Source of the DNA: Chloroflexi bacterium RBG_16_64_32
Lineage (GTDB): Bacteria; Chloroflexota; Dehalococcoidia; SM23-28-2; RBG-16-64-32
Reading direction: 5' to 3'
Assembly: GCA_001795235.1 (NCBI GenBank)
Contig: MGNZ01000071.1
Coordinates: forward strand, 1 to 9,989
Length of the DNA stretch: 9,989 nt
The notes under the pieces are model-generated. The model was given only the letters and a program-made list of their open reading frames with translations, had not been told where the DNA came from and searched no databases. Shown one piece after another: positions 1 through 5,851 of the stretch (position 1 is its first letter; each line of letters opens with the position of its first letter). The position numbers and the translations under genes were made by a program.

Positions 1-114
1 GGGTATTGGGCGACCGTCGTCACGCTAACATGATCGCGTCCTGCCGCCGACGTGTCTACCGGTTGAGCCGCGCGAGGGGGATTCCGGACTTCACACACCC
101 AAGGGGCGGGCTAA

Positions 115-603
115 ATGATTAGCCGCCCTATCGACTTTGACACTCCGGTTGGTGCGACGGACAATAAGGCTCCGATGGAATGCACATTAGCATTAGTCGC
201 TGATGCCGCAAATACGGATAGCGGCGGCAAACTCAACGTCCTCGGTGTATTTGATGTCATTCGCGCCGACAAGTTCCCGTATGTCATCCCGCAGTTTTAT
301 GTGGTCGTGCGGTTCACGGCAGGGCCAGCCGAATTCGGACTCAAGAAACAATTCGAGCTTGTGATTCTCAGTCCGGACGGCCAACCGATCGGGGGGCGTA
401 TTCAGGGCAAGGCTAGCGTTCCCCACCCACCGGATAGCAACCGATCGAACATGGTGGTCATTCTTCGCATGGTCAACGTACCCTTTGAAAAAGCCGGGGG
501 TTACGCCATTTCTATACTTGTGGGTGGAGAGGAAAAGGCTTCAATCCCCCTTGAAGTGGTAAGCATACAGTCGCAACGCGCAAGAAAGAAGAAGGGGGGC
601 TAG
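115..603 (+). CDS. DUF6941-like protein of unknown function
   Basis: This 162-residue protein resembles the DUF6941 family, for which no biochemical role is established. The family-like core begins near residue 21 with a short strand, then an Ala-Asp-Ala-Ala stretch, a Gly-Lys-Leu-Asn-Val-Leu-Gly-Val-Phe-Asp segment (about residues 38-47), and a run of beta strands suggesting a small beta-sandwich. It ends in a very basic tail (Arg-Ala-Arg-Lys-Lys-Lys). There is no signal peptide or membrane segment, so it should be cytosolic. The listed ATG at 115 has only a weak purine-rich ribosome site (AAGGGG at 101-106). The second Met, at base 175, matches where family members usually begin and is a credible alternative start. 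It is the first gene of a tight same-strand row; the next gene starts 7 bases after its stop. Its composition is less GC-rich than the catabolic genes to the right. Family assignment is from memory of the family pattern, not a search. Confidence 0.65.
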   Translation: MISRPIDFDTPVGATDNKAPMECTLALVADAANTDSGGKLNVLGVFDVIRADKFPYVIPQFYVVVRFTAGPAEFGLKKQFELVILSPDGQPIGGRIQGKASVPHPPDSNRSNMVVILRMVNVPFEKAGGYAISILVGGEEKASIPLEVVSIQSQRARKKKGG

Positions 604-610
604 GGGAAAA

Positions 611-814
611 ATGATTGAGGCGACGCAAGCACTCAAGAATCGGCTCACCATTCGCAAGCAGCGCCGCTTTAAGCGACGCGCCTCCGAATCTATGCAAACG
701 GAGCCTCGTGCCACCATCCTTATCTTTCGCACCAAGAAGTTTGGTGCGCCGCACCCGAATGAGGGCGAGGCGATGCTGATGCTGAGCATGGAGGCCGTCG
801 AAGACGAATGGTAA
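611..814 (+). CDS. small hypothetical protein, second gene of the DUF6941/PemK row
   Basis: I do not recognise this 67-residue protein. The first third is strongly basic and probably helical (many Lys/Arg between residues 9 and 24). The middle has a hydrophobic beta-like stretch (Ala-Thr-Ile-Leu-Ile-Phe, about 34-39), and the C-terminus is acidic (Val-Glu-Asp-Glu-Trp). No zinc, ribbon-helix-helix, AbrB or Phd motif is visible, so calling it the antitoxin of the following PemK-like gene would rest on position alone. Its ATG follows an AGGGGAAAA purine run, 7 bases after the preceding stop, and its own stop lies 7 bases before the next ATG. That spacing argues for a real gene in one transcript. 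It might also be a small partner of the DUF6941-like protein. Confidence 0.5.
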   Translation: MIEATQALKNRLTIRKQRRFKRRASESMQTEPRATILIFRTKKFGAPHPNEGEAMLMLSMEAVEDEW

Positions 815-821
815 GGCCCGG

Positions 822-1151
822 ATGGCATATCGGCAGGGAGATATAGTTTGGGCATGGTTGCCGCACAGCGATGGCATAGGCGGCGAAGAGCGCCCCGTCG
901 TTGTTGTCAGTGTCCGCAACCGTGGGAAGGATATCACGGTAGCGCAGTTGACTTCTCAGGTCGCCAAGGCTCGGCGTCGCGGTGAATTCCTGCTGCAGCG
1001 ATGGTCGGAGGTTGGACTGACTCACCCTGCGGCCCTACGGCCGAAGGTTTTCGTAATCCTCAAATCGCGGGTGACGGCTCGTATCGGTCATATTCACGAC
1101 GATGATAGGCCGGGCATGGTAGACTCGCTAAGGGAATTATTCGGCTTATGA
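822..1151 (+). CDS. PemK/MazF-like toxin-family protein
   Basis: This 109-residue protein has the outline of the PemK/MazF fold, whose characterised members are sequence-specific endoribonucleases inhibited by a cognate antitoxin. Visible signatures are Tyr-Arg-Gln-Gly-Asp-Ile-Val-Trp at residues 3-10 (the RxGDIV loop), Glu-Arg-Pro-Val-Val-Val-Val-Ser (about 23-30), a Gln-Leu-Thr-Ser strand (about 42-45), and a late Lys-Val-Phe-Val-Ile-Leu-Lys-Ser-Arg-Val segment where the family carries its second conserved strand. Length is typical. No classical antitoxin gene precedes it; the upstream neighbour is an unrecognised 67-aa protein. Its stop codon overlaps the ATG of the next ORF (ATGA at 1148-1151), implying translational coupling with whatever that ORF encodes. 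It may be a true toxin or a solitary PemK-like protein adapted to another role. The fold call is fairly firm; toxicity is inferred. Confidence 0.75.
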   Translation: MAYRQGDIVWAWLPHSDGIGGEERPVVVVSVRNRGKDITVAQLTSQVAKARRRGEFLLQRWSEVGLTHPAALRPKVFVILKSRVTARIGHIHDDDRPGMVDSLRELFGL

Positions 1152-1354
1152 GCGCCAAGAAGCACGAGGACACGACCGTCAAGCGCGACATGCCGTTCGA
1201 GGAAGCGATCCGGCGGCTGAGCCCGACAGCGGACGCTAGCGCCAGCCGGTCAGCTTCCTCATACGGGCGTAGGCGGCTATCTGAGCGCGGTTCTTCAGAT
1301 GTAGCTTCTCTAGGATGTTGTGGATGTGGTTTTTCACCGTCCCCACGGATATGA
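1148..1354 (+). CDS. short ORF coupled to the PemK-like gene, probably truncated at its 3' end
   Basis: The ATG sits inside the stop of the PemK-like gene (ATGA overlap), as expected for a coupled partner such as an antitoxin. The first 28 or so residues look genuine: a Lys-rich start followed by Met-Pro-Phe-Glu-Glu-Ala-Ile-Arg-Arg-Leu, a pattern seen in short bacterial proteins that begin with a PFEEA(L/I)xxL helix. From about base 1236 the reading frame lies antisense to the 3' end of the response-regulator gene. There the protein becomes Ser/Arg/Gly/Cys-rich and shadow-like. The simplest reading is that the original gene lost its own 3' end at a junction near 1230 and now reads into foreign sequence. 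Alternatively it is a short native gene whose stop was lost. I see no function beyond position. Confidence 0.35.
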   Translation: MSAKKHEDTTVKRDMPFEEAIRRLSPTADASASRSASSYGRRRLSERGSSDVASLGCCGCGFSPSPRI

Positions 1355-1895
1355 ACAGACGGTCCGCTATATCCTTGTTGGTGGCGCCCTGACTGGCCAG
1401 CTCCAGGACCTCGATCTCTCGGGGCGATAGCTCCGCCTGAGACTCGCCGAGCTCGGCCTGACGCTGGGCCTGACTCATGAACGCCTGCAGGATGCGTTGC
1501 GCCATGGGGGGCGCGACGACGGCCTCTCCCGCGAGGGCGCCCTCCAGCAGTTCAAATAGCTCGTCGGGCCTCATGTTCTTGAGCAGGTATCCGTGGGCGC
1601 CGCTGCTGATGGCCTCGAACAGGTCATCCTCCTCCTCGGAGACGGTGAGCATGATGATCTTCGTGTCTGGCAGCTCCGACTTGATGAGGCGGGTGGCCTC
1701 GATGCCGTCGCATTCAGGCATCCGGATATCCATGAGGATGATGCTGGGGCGCAGCCGGCGGGCCTTCTCCAGCGCCTCCCGGCCATTGGAGGCCTCCTCG
1801 ATGACAGCGTCCTTTCGCCAGAGGCCGATGAGCTTGGCGAGGGACGCTCGGAGCAGCGTGTTGTCATCGACGAGGAGAAACCTATCGGCGCTCAT
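1236..1895 (-). CDS. NarL/FixJ-family response regulator (REC + LuxR-type HTH)
   Basis: This is a cytosolic DNA-binding regulator of 219 residues, the usual length for the NarL class. The receiver domain (about 5-120) shows the acidic pair Asp10/Asp11, the phospho-accepting Asp56 in Leu-Met-Asp-Ile-Arg-Met-Pro, the switch Thr84, and Lys106 in Tyr-Leu-Leu-Lys. An Ala/Gln-rich linker leads to a LuxR-type helix-turn-helix (about 155-215) with the typical Leu-Ser-Pro-Arg-Glu-Ile-Glu-Val-Leu opening and a Val-Gly-Thr-Val-Lys-Asn-His recognition helix. All catalytic receiver residues are intact, so it should be phosphorylated by the kinase immediately upstream. Its ATG overlaps that kinase gene's TGA by 4 bases, so the two are translationally coupled. 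Target genes are unknown; the divergent miniprotein and the acyl-CoA operon are nearby candidates only. No terminator is evident after its stop, where an ORF from the opposite strand overlaps. Confidence 0.95.
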   Translation of the reverse strand: MSADRFLLVDDNTLLRASLAKLIGLWRKDAVIEEASNGREALEKARRLRPSIILMDIRMPECDGIEATRLIKSELPDTKIIMLTVSEEEDDLFEAISSGAHGYLLKNMRPDELFELLEGALAGEAVVAPPMAQRILQAFMSQAQRQAELGESQAELSPREIEVLELASQGATNKDIADRLFISVGTVKNHIHNILEKLHLKNRAQIAAYARMRKLTGWR

Positions 1896-3241
1896 GCGGC
1901 CTTGCTGGCCTCCACTGGGACTGTGACCTCCAGTCGCGTCCCCGCCCCGGGGCGGCTGTCAATGACAAGGCTGCCACCGGTGCTCTCCGCCCGTTCCTTC
2001 ATGGTCTGAAGGCCAAATCTCCCGCTCTTGGGTACGCCCGCCGGGTCGAATCCGGGACCGTCGTCACGGATGACGACGCGTACGTGGCGGTCGTTCGCCT
2101 CCACGTTGAGCCACACCTGAGCCCCCGAGGAGTGCTTCTTAACGTTGGTCAGGGCCTCCTGGACGATGCGGATGAGTTGCACCTCAGCCGAAGGCGAGAG
2201 CATCGCTGGGGTTCCTTTGTGGCCTTCAAAGGTGCAGGGGATGCCTGTCTGAGCGCTGAAGCGCTCCAAATGCTCGCGCAGGGCGCGGCGGAGGCTGCCG
2301 CCCGGCGAGAGGGGTGTGCGAAGGTCCGTGATCGACTGTCGAAGGTCGTGGTACGCCTCGCGGGTCACGTGCGCCATCGCCTCCAGCTCGGCCTGCGCTT
2401 TGGCCCACTCCTCGTTCGCCAGGCGGTGATCTACGATTCCCATCTGCACGTTCAGGTAGCCCAGCGTCTGGGCGAGCCCGTCGTGTACCTCGCGGGCAAC
2501 CCGCTGGCGTTCCTGGAGCACAGCGATCGCCCCGGTCTTGCTGAAGAGCTGGGCGTTCTGCAGGACTGCCCCCACCTGAGACGCCACTGCGGCGACAAGC
2601 TCCGCTTCGTCGTGGTCGAAGGGCCGGGACCTGGGGCGGGCCACGAAGATAGCGCCAATGTTGTTGCCCTTGGACCTGATAGGGGCGGTAATGCAAGTCC
2701 CGGGCGTTCGTTCGCCGAGGACGCCCGCGCAGCCTTCGCTCTCCCTGGAATCGGCGATCACGACGGTCTGGCCCAGGGCCAGCGCCCTGCTGCACTCGCA
2801 ATCGTACGGGCCGAGACTCCCGTTCGCGTGGGTGACTTGGGACGGCAGCCCGCTGTGGGCTACCAGCCGAAGCTCGCCTCCCTCCTCCTCCGAAACGAGC
2901 GCGAGCCCGGCAGCGCTTGCCGCCAGGGCTTGCCTGACGTTACGGGTGATCGCCGCTGCCACTTCCTCCAGGTCCAGGGACTCGCTCGCCTCCGTGGCCA
3001 CCGCGTTCAACAGAGCCAGGCGCCGGTTGCGCTCACGGATCTCACGCTCCAGGCGGGCCATGGACGTAAAGACGAAGGTGGAGAAGGCGAACGCGGCCGT
3101 GGACACGGCTGCCAGGATAACCACCGTGTGGCCCCAGGCCGGCACAAAGTCGTCGTACAGACTGCGGGTCACCAGTTCGAACACGACCACAAAGGCCGTA
3201 GGTACGACCACAGTGATCCAACGCAGTGTTCGTCTGGACAA
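1892..3241 (-). CDS. NarL-system sensor histidine kinase with two membrane segments and a four-cysteine GAF domain
   Basis: This 449-residue HisKA_3 (LiaS/NarX/DegS-like) kinase has two hydrophobic segments (about 8-24 and 38-60) with only a short loop between them, then a basic/acidic helix (62-80). A GAF domain (about 85-230) follows, then the dimerisation/phosphotransfer helix with His253 in Glu-Val-His-Asp-Gly, and a HATPase_c domain with the N-box around Asn366, the Asp-Asp-Gly-Pro-Gly-Phe G1 box (393-398) and a final Gly-Thr-Arg-Leu motif. The near absence of an extracellular loop suggests that sensing is internal, through the GAF domain. That domain carries Cys148, Cys150, Cys171 and Cys183, suggestive of a metal, Fe-S or thiol sensor. 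The start is TTG at 3241, supported by an AGGAGGTG ribosome site 9 bases upstream. Its stop overlaps the ATG of the response regulator, its probable partner. Confidence 0.93.
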   Translation of the reverse strand: MSRRTLRWITVVVPTAFVVVFELVTRSLYDDFVPAWGHTVVILAAVSTAAFAFSTFVFTSMARLEREIRERNRRLALLNAVATEASESLDLEEVAAAITRNVRQALAASAAGLALVSEEEGGELRLVAHSGLPSQVTHANGSLGPYDCECSRALALGQTVVIADSRESEGCAGVLGERTPGTCITAPIRSKGNNIGAIFVARPRSRPFDHDEAELVAAVASQVGAVLQNAQLFSKTGAIAVLQERQRVAREVHDGLAQTLGYLNVQMGIVDHRLANEEWAKAQAELEAMAHVTREAYHDLRQSITDLRTPLSPGGSLRRALREHLERFSAQTGIPCTFEGHKGTPAMLSPSAEVQLIRIVQEALTNVKKHSSGAQVWLNVEANDRHVRVVIRDDGPGFDPAGVPKSGRFGLQTMKERAESTGGSLVIDSRPGAGTRLEVTVPVEASKAA

Positions 3242-3249
3242 TTCTAATC

Positions 3250-3257
3250 CACCTCCT
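3250..3257 (-). promoter_or_regulatory. strong ribosome binding site deciding the TTG start of the sensor kinase
   Basis: On the minus strand the sequence AGGAGGTG lies 8-9 bases before TTG at 3241. It nearly matches the full anti-Shine-Dalgarno complement. No ATG or GTG competes in frame, so this site fixes a TTG start for the kinase. Confidence 0.75.
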
Positions 3258-3294
3258 AAAGCATAGGCGCCGTGGATTGACCTGCGCCCATGCC

Positions 3295-3325
3295 ATTATG
3301 CCCATTTGTGCGGGCCGGAAGTCAC
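3295..3325 (-). promoter_or_regulatory. candidate promoter of the kinase/regulator pair
   Basis: On the minus strand, CATAAT (3300-3295, five of six matches to TATAAT) is preceded at 19 bases by GTGACT (3325-3320, four of six matches to TTGACA). Transcription would begin near 3288, giving a leader of about 47 bases to the TTG start. The spacer is longer than optimal and the -35 is poor, so this is a modest candidate. It is the best I found in the 294-base spacer between the kinase and the divergent miniprotein gene. Confidence 0.3.
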
Positions 3326-3521
3326 ATATGGCCCAGTTGACGTCCTGTATCGCAGAAGTCCGCGCCCCGTCCGTGCGAAGCCTTGACCGCCATCAGATAC
3401 AGTGTCAGGCCGATAGGGATACAGCCACGGCTTCCGCAGGCATAGGCCCTACTGTGGCAGACAACCCGTCCGTTGACACATCGATTTGCGACGCGTCCGG
3501 GCCTACGATCAAAGCAGAAGC

Positions 3522-3529
3522 AAAGGAGG
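3522..3529 (+). promoter_or_regulatory. strong ribosome binding site of the 56-aa miniprotein
   Basis: AAAGGAGG lies 6 bases before the ATG at 3536. This near-perfect Shine-Dalgarno sequence selects that ATG over the in-frame ATG at 3473, which lacks such a site and would add 21 residues of basic, non-membrane sequence before the membrane segment. Confidence 0.75.
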
Positions 3530-3535
3530 CGACAC

Positions 3536-3706
3536 ATGACAGGATTCCTGTTCATCCTAGGGACCATCGTCATCGAAGGCGGACTGGTGGCGCTGATCAT
3601 GGCGCTGCTCACCGCTTCGGACCGGGAGGCCCGGCGCGAGGAAGAGGCGCGCACACGCCTAGCCACGCTGGAGGCGGAGGAAGAGCGCCTGCGCAAGGCC
3701 GCCTAG
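3536..3706 (+). CDS. 56-residue membrane-anchored coiled-coil miniprotein
   Basis: Starting at the ATG after the strong ribosome site, the product is 56 residues. A single hydrophobic helix (about residues 3-26) is followed directly by a highly charged Glu/Arg/Ala-rich helix (about 29-56) with coiled-coil character (Leu-Ala-Thr-Leu-Glu-Ala-Glu-Glu-Glu-Arg-Leu). Few positive residues precede the membrane segment and many follow it, so the charged tail is expected in the cytoplasm. This layout recalls small membrane adaptors such as PspB in topology only; I see no sequence homology that would name it. It is divergent from the sensor kinase, 294 bases away, and is followed by a strong hairpin, so it appears to be a monocistronic unit. 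A link to the two-component system is possible by position but unproven. Confidence 0.65.
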   Translation: MTGFLFILGTIVIEGGLVALIMALLTASDREARREEEARTRLATLEAEEERLRKAA

Positions 3707-3719
3707 GCGCGACAGCACG

Positions 3720-3762
3720 GCAAAGTGGGCCGTCCTTGCCCCCCTCGGGCGGCCCACTTTGC
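3720..3762. terminator. 16-bp hairpin between convergent transcription units
   Basis: Left arm 3720-3735 and right arm 3747-3762 pair over 16 bp with a single G-U wobble, around an 11-base C-rich loop. The hairpin starts 14 bases after the miniprotein stop and lies 146 bases beyond the CoA-transferase stop on the other strand. That position suits a bidirectional terminator between convergent units. No real U-tract follows on either strand (TCTCC on the plus strand), so efficiency as an intrinsic terminator is uncertain. The rest of 3763-3907 shows no gene or clear structure. Confidence 0.65.
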
Positions 3763-3907
3763 TCTCCACTAGGCTCGCGGGCTCGTGCACTGATCGCGCT
3801 GAGGGGCTGGGGCCCGAACATCATCGCGGTGGAGCGCTAACCCCGGCCAGTAGCGAGCCGGCGCCGCAACCGCACGGGGTGTGCCTATGGAGACTGTCCG
3901 GACGGCC

Positions 3908-4579
3908 TCAGAGCAGCTCTATCTCCTTGAGATCGGCGCTCGGTATCAGCTCTGGCTCCGTGAGCCCCTGGACCTCTTCGAACGTCCAACCGGGAGCCAT
4001 CTCCGCGAGAACGAGCCCCCGGCGGGTGACCTCGATCACGGCTATATTGGTAACGACGAGGTCGACGCAGGCGGGCGCCGTTATGGGAGACGAGAGCTCA
4101 TTGACGATCTTGGGCCTACCGTCCCGCGTGGTGTGGGTCATGAGGGCAATCGTCCTCTTAGCGCAGAAGGCCAGGTCCTGGCCGCCGCCGAGGCTCCCTA
4201 CTTCTTTGCCGGGCAGCGTGTAGTTGGCCAGATCGCCTCGCCGCGACACCTCAAGCGCTCCCAGAACCGTCACATCAACGTGGCCCCCGCGGATGATGAT
4301 GAAGCTCTCGGCGTGATCCACGATCACCATCCCCGGTTTGGGCTGGACAGGCTGGACACCGGCGTTGATCAGGTTCTCGTCGGCCTCCTCCGGGTCGGTG
4401 ACGATTGGGCCGAAGCCGATGATCCCGTTCTCCGAGTGGAAGATGACCTCCTTGTCCGGCGGCACGAAGTTGCCGCACAGGGTGGGGATGCCAACGCCCA
4501 GGTTGACCACCATCCCGTCCTGGAACTCCTTGGCGGCCCTCAAGGCCATGGTCTGCTCGTCCAGTCGCTCTCCCGGCAT
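3908..4579 (-). CDS. 3-oxoacid CoA-transferase, subunit B (type I)
   Basis: This 223-residue protein is the beta subunit of a family I CoA-transferase (ScoB/AtoA/PcaJ type), which with subunit A moves CoA from a donor such as succinyl-CoA or acetyl-CoA to a 3-oxoacid through a glutamyl-CoA intermediate. The catalytic glutamate is Glu50 in Ser-Glu-Asn-Gly (49-52), followed by the family's Gly-Phe-Gly-Pro. Other hallmarks are Gly-Val-Gly-Ile-Pro-Thr (28-33), Ile-Arg-Gly-Gly-His-Val-Asp (96-102), Gly-Asp-Leu-Ala-Asn (115-119), and a Leu-Gly-Gly-Gly-Gln-Asp glycine turn (about 130-135). Length and order are normal and no key residue is missing. The ATG at 4579 is preceded by AGGAG that overlaps the TAG of subunit A (10-base gap), so the subunits are made together. 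It is the last gene of the operon. The acid substrate (acetoacetate, 3-oxoadipate or another) cannot be told from sequence alone. Confidence 0.93.
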   Translation of the reverse strand: MPGERLDEQTMALRAAKEFQDGMVVNLGVGIPTLCGNFVPPDKEVIFHSENGIIGFGPIVTDPEEADENLINAGVQPVQPKPGMVIVDHAESFIIIRGGHVDVTVLGALEVSRRGDLANYTLPGKEVGSLGGGQDLAFCAKRTIALMTHTTRDGRPKIVNELSSPITAPACVDLVVTNIAVIEVTRRGLVLAEMAPGWTFEEVQGLTEPELIPSADLKEIELL

Positions 4580-4589
4580 CGCGAAGCTC

Positions 4590-5354
4590 CTACGTAGGCT
4601 CGTCCCAGGGCCGCGGGTCGCGGGGCCGAACCACCACCCGCTGCACGTAGATTCCCGGCGTAACGACGCACTCGGGGTCCAGTGCGCCCGGCTCCACCAC
4701 CTCGTCCACTTCAGCGATGGTGACGCTTGAGGCCCCCGCCATCGTGGCGTTCATGGTGCGGGACGAGCCCCTGTACACCAGGTTGCCGTAGCGGTCGGCT
4801 TTGTGGGCTCGCACCAGCGAGAAGTCACCCTTAAGGGCCCGCTCCAGCAGGTAGCTGCGACCCTCGAACTCCCGCACCTCCTTGCCCTCCGCCACCACGG
4901 TGCCCACGCCGACAGGCGTGTAGAAGGCCGCGATCCCGCCCTTGGCGGCGCGCATGCGCTCCGCCAGGCTGCCCTGGCCTATGAGCTCCAGCTCCGCCTT
5001 GCCCGCCATGACCGCCTTCTCGAAAGGGGTGTGGATATGACCGGGTGCGGCCGGGAAGGAGAGTATCCCCTTGCTCACCTGGCCGCGGTCCACCAGGAGG
5101 CCCGGGTCGTACCAGTCGGGCGGGAAGCGCAGCACGCTGGCCATGCGCGCGCGCAGCATCTCGATGAGGTCGGGACCCCAGCCGCCGGAGTTCCCCACGA
5201 TGGTGAGGTTGTTCACGCCCTTGCGCGCCACGGCGGCGATGAGGTAGCTGGGACACTCGCCGGGGCCGCCGAAGCCACCGATGAGCAGCACAGCCCCGCC
5301 GAAGACGTCGGCGACGGCTTCGTTGAAGCTGCCGACGATCTTGTTGACAGCCAT
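4590..5354 (-). CDS. 3-oxoacid CoA-transferase, subunit A (type I)
   Basis: The 254-residue alpha subunit of a family I CoA-transferase, partner of the B subunit just downstream. The N-terminal CoA-binding signature Gly-Gly-Phe-Gly-Gly-Pro-Gly-Glu-Cys-Pro (26-35) corresponds to the family GGFGxxGxP motif. The second half is highly typical: Ser-Leu-Ala-Glu-Arg-Met-Arg-Ala (129-136), Ala-Phe-Tyr-Thr-Pro-Val-Gly-Val-Gly-Thr (143-152), Lys-Ala-Asp-Arg-Tyr-Gly-Asn-Leu-Val-Tyr (185-194) and Thr-Pro-Gly-Ile-Tyr-Val-Gln (232-238). It is somewhat longer than the roughly 220-235 residues usual for AtoD/ScoA. The extra length falls around residues 70-115, where a Phe-Pro-Pro-Asp-Trp-Tyr-Asp-Pro stretch and a Pro-Gly-His-Ile-His stretch replace the usual short loop. 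This may shape a different acyl pocket. It starts at an ATG 10 bases after the DUF35 stop. It acts in the cytosol. Confidence 0.92.
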   Translation of the reverse strand: MAVNKIVGSFNEAVADVFGGAVLLIGGFGGPGECPSYLIAAVARKGVNNLTIVGNSGGWGPDLIEMLRARMASVLRFPPDWYDPGLLVDRGQVSKGILSFPAAPGHIHTPFEKAVMAGKAELELIGQGSLAERMRAAKGGIAAFYTPVGVGTVVAEGKEVREFEGRSYLLERALKGDFSLVRAHKADRYGNLVYRGSSRTMNATMAGASSVTIAEVDEVVEPGALDPECVVTPGIYVQRVVVRPRDPRPWDEPT

Positions 5355-5364
5355 CGCCAGCGCC

Positions 5365-5832
5365 TCAGGCCAGAGGCCGGAAGTACTTGATGTCCTGGAT
5401 GCCGCCCTCCCGCTCGTCGCGCCAGACCGCCTCCACCCGCATGCCGATGCGGACGGTCTCCTTCATTCGCTCTACGTCCTCCAGTTCTGCCTCGCCCAGC
5501 AGGTGGTTCAGGGCGGTGTCGGCCCCGTCCAGCTTGACGAGGGCAAGACAGTACGGTGGGTCGGGGAGGCCGGTGAAGCGGGCGTAGCAGACCGTGAACG
5601 CCTCCAGGGTACCCTGCTGCTTCACCTCGACCCACTCATCCAGGGGGACGAAACAGCGCTCGCAGAAAGGTCGCGGGGGCATGAGCACCCGCCGGCAGCG
5701 GGGGCAACGAGTGGCGATGATGCGCTTCTCTACGAGGGCGTGGAAGAAGTGGCTGGCGATGCGGCCGGCGGTGTGCCGGAAGGGCAGGTCCCAGCGCCCG
5801 GGGACGATGATGTTCTCTTCCTCTTGCGTCAT
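5365..5832 (-). CDS. DUF35 zinc-ribbon/OB-fold protein, thiolase partner
   Basis: This 155-residue protein has the DUF35 layout. An N-terminal helix (about 18-36) is followed by a rubredoxin-like zinc ribbon with Cys43-x2-Cys46 and Cys57-x2-Cys60, then an OB fold (about 65-152) with the Gly-Thr-Leu-Glu-Ala-Phe-Thr-Val strand. In characterised cases such proteins bind thiolase-fold enzymes: the archaeal thiolase/HMG-CoA synthase bridge, BbsA with BbsB in toluene degradation, and ChsH2 with Ltp2 in steroid degradation. The gene lies directly after two thiolase-like genes, 19 bases from the nearer one, so it most likely docks onto one or both and helps hold or channel acyl-CoA. Its ATG at 5832 is preceded by a purine-rich GGGAGGGAG site. 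All four metal ligands are present. The family call is firm; which thiolase it binds is inferred. Confidence 0.9.
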   Translation of the reverse strand: MTQEEENIIVPGRWDLPFRHTAGRIASHFFHALVEKRIIATRCPRCRRVLMPPRPFCERCFVPLDEWVEVKQQGTLEAFTVCYARFTGLPDPPYCLALVKLDGADTALNHLLGEAELEDVERMKETVRIGMRVEAVWRDEREGGIQDIKYFRPLA

Positions 5833-5851
5833 GTTGCTCCCTCCCGTGTGG

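Noticed and set aside
611..814. Calling the 67-aa protein an antitoxin.
   Set aside because: Position fits, but no antitoxin DNA-binding or toxin-wrapping motif is visible; left as hypothetical.
2084..3266. Long plus-strand ORFs opposite the sensor kinase.
   Set aside because: They are antisense shadows of a high-GC gene whose minus-strand product has clear kinase motifs.
3473..3509. TTGACA at 3473-3478 and TACGAT at 3504-3509 as a promoter for the miniprotein.
   Set aside because: The 25-base spacing is too long for a sigma-70 promoter.
3473..3535. In-frame upstream ATG at 3473 that would extend the miniprotein by 21 residues.
   Set aside because: No ribosome site lies before it, the extension is basic and unlike the rest, and the ATG at 3536 has a near-perfect AAAGGAGG.
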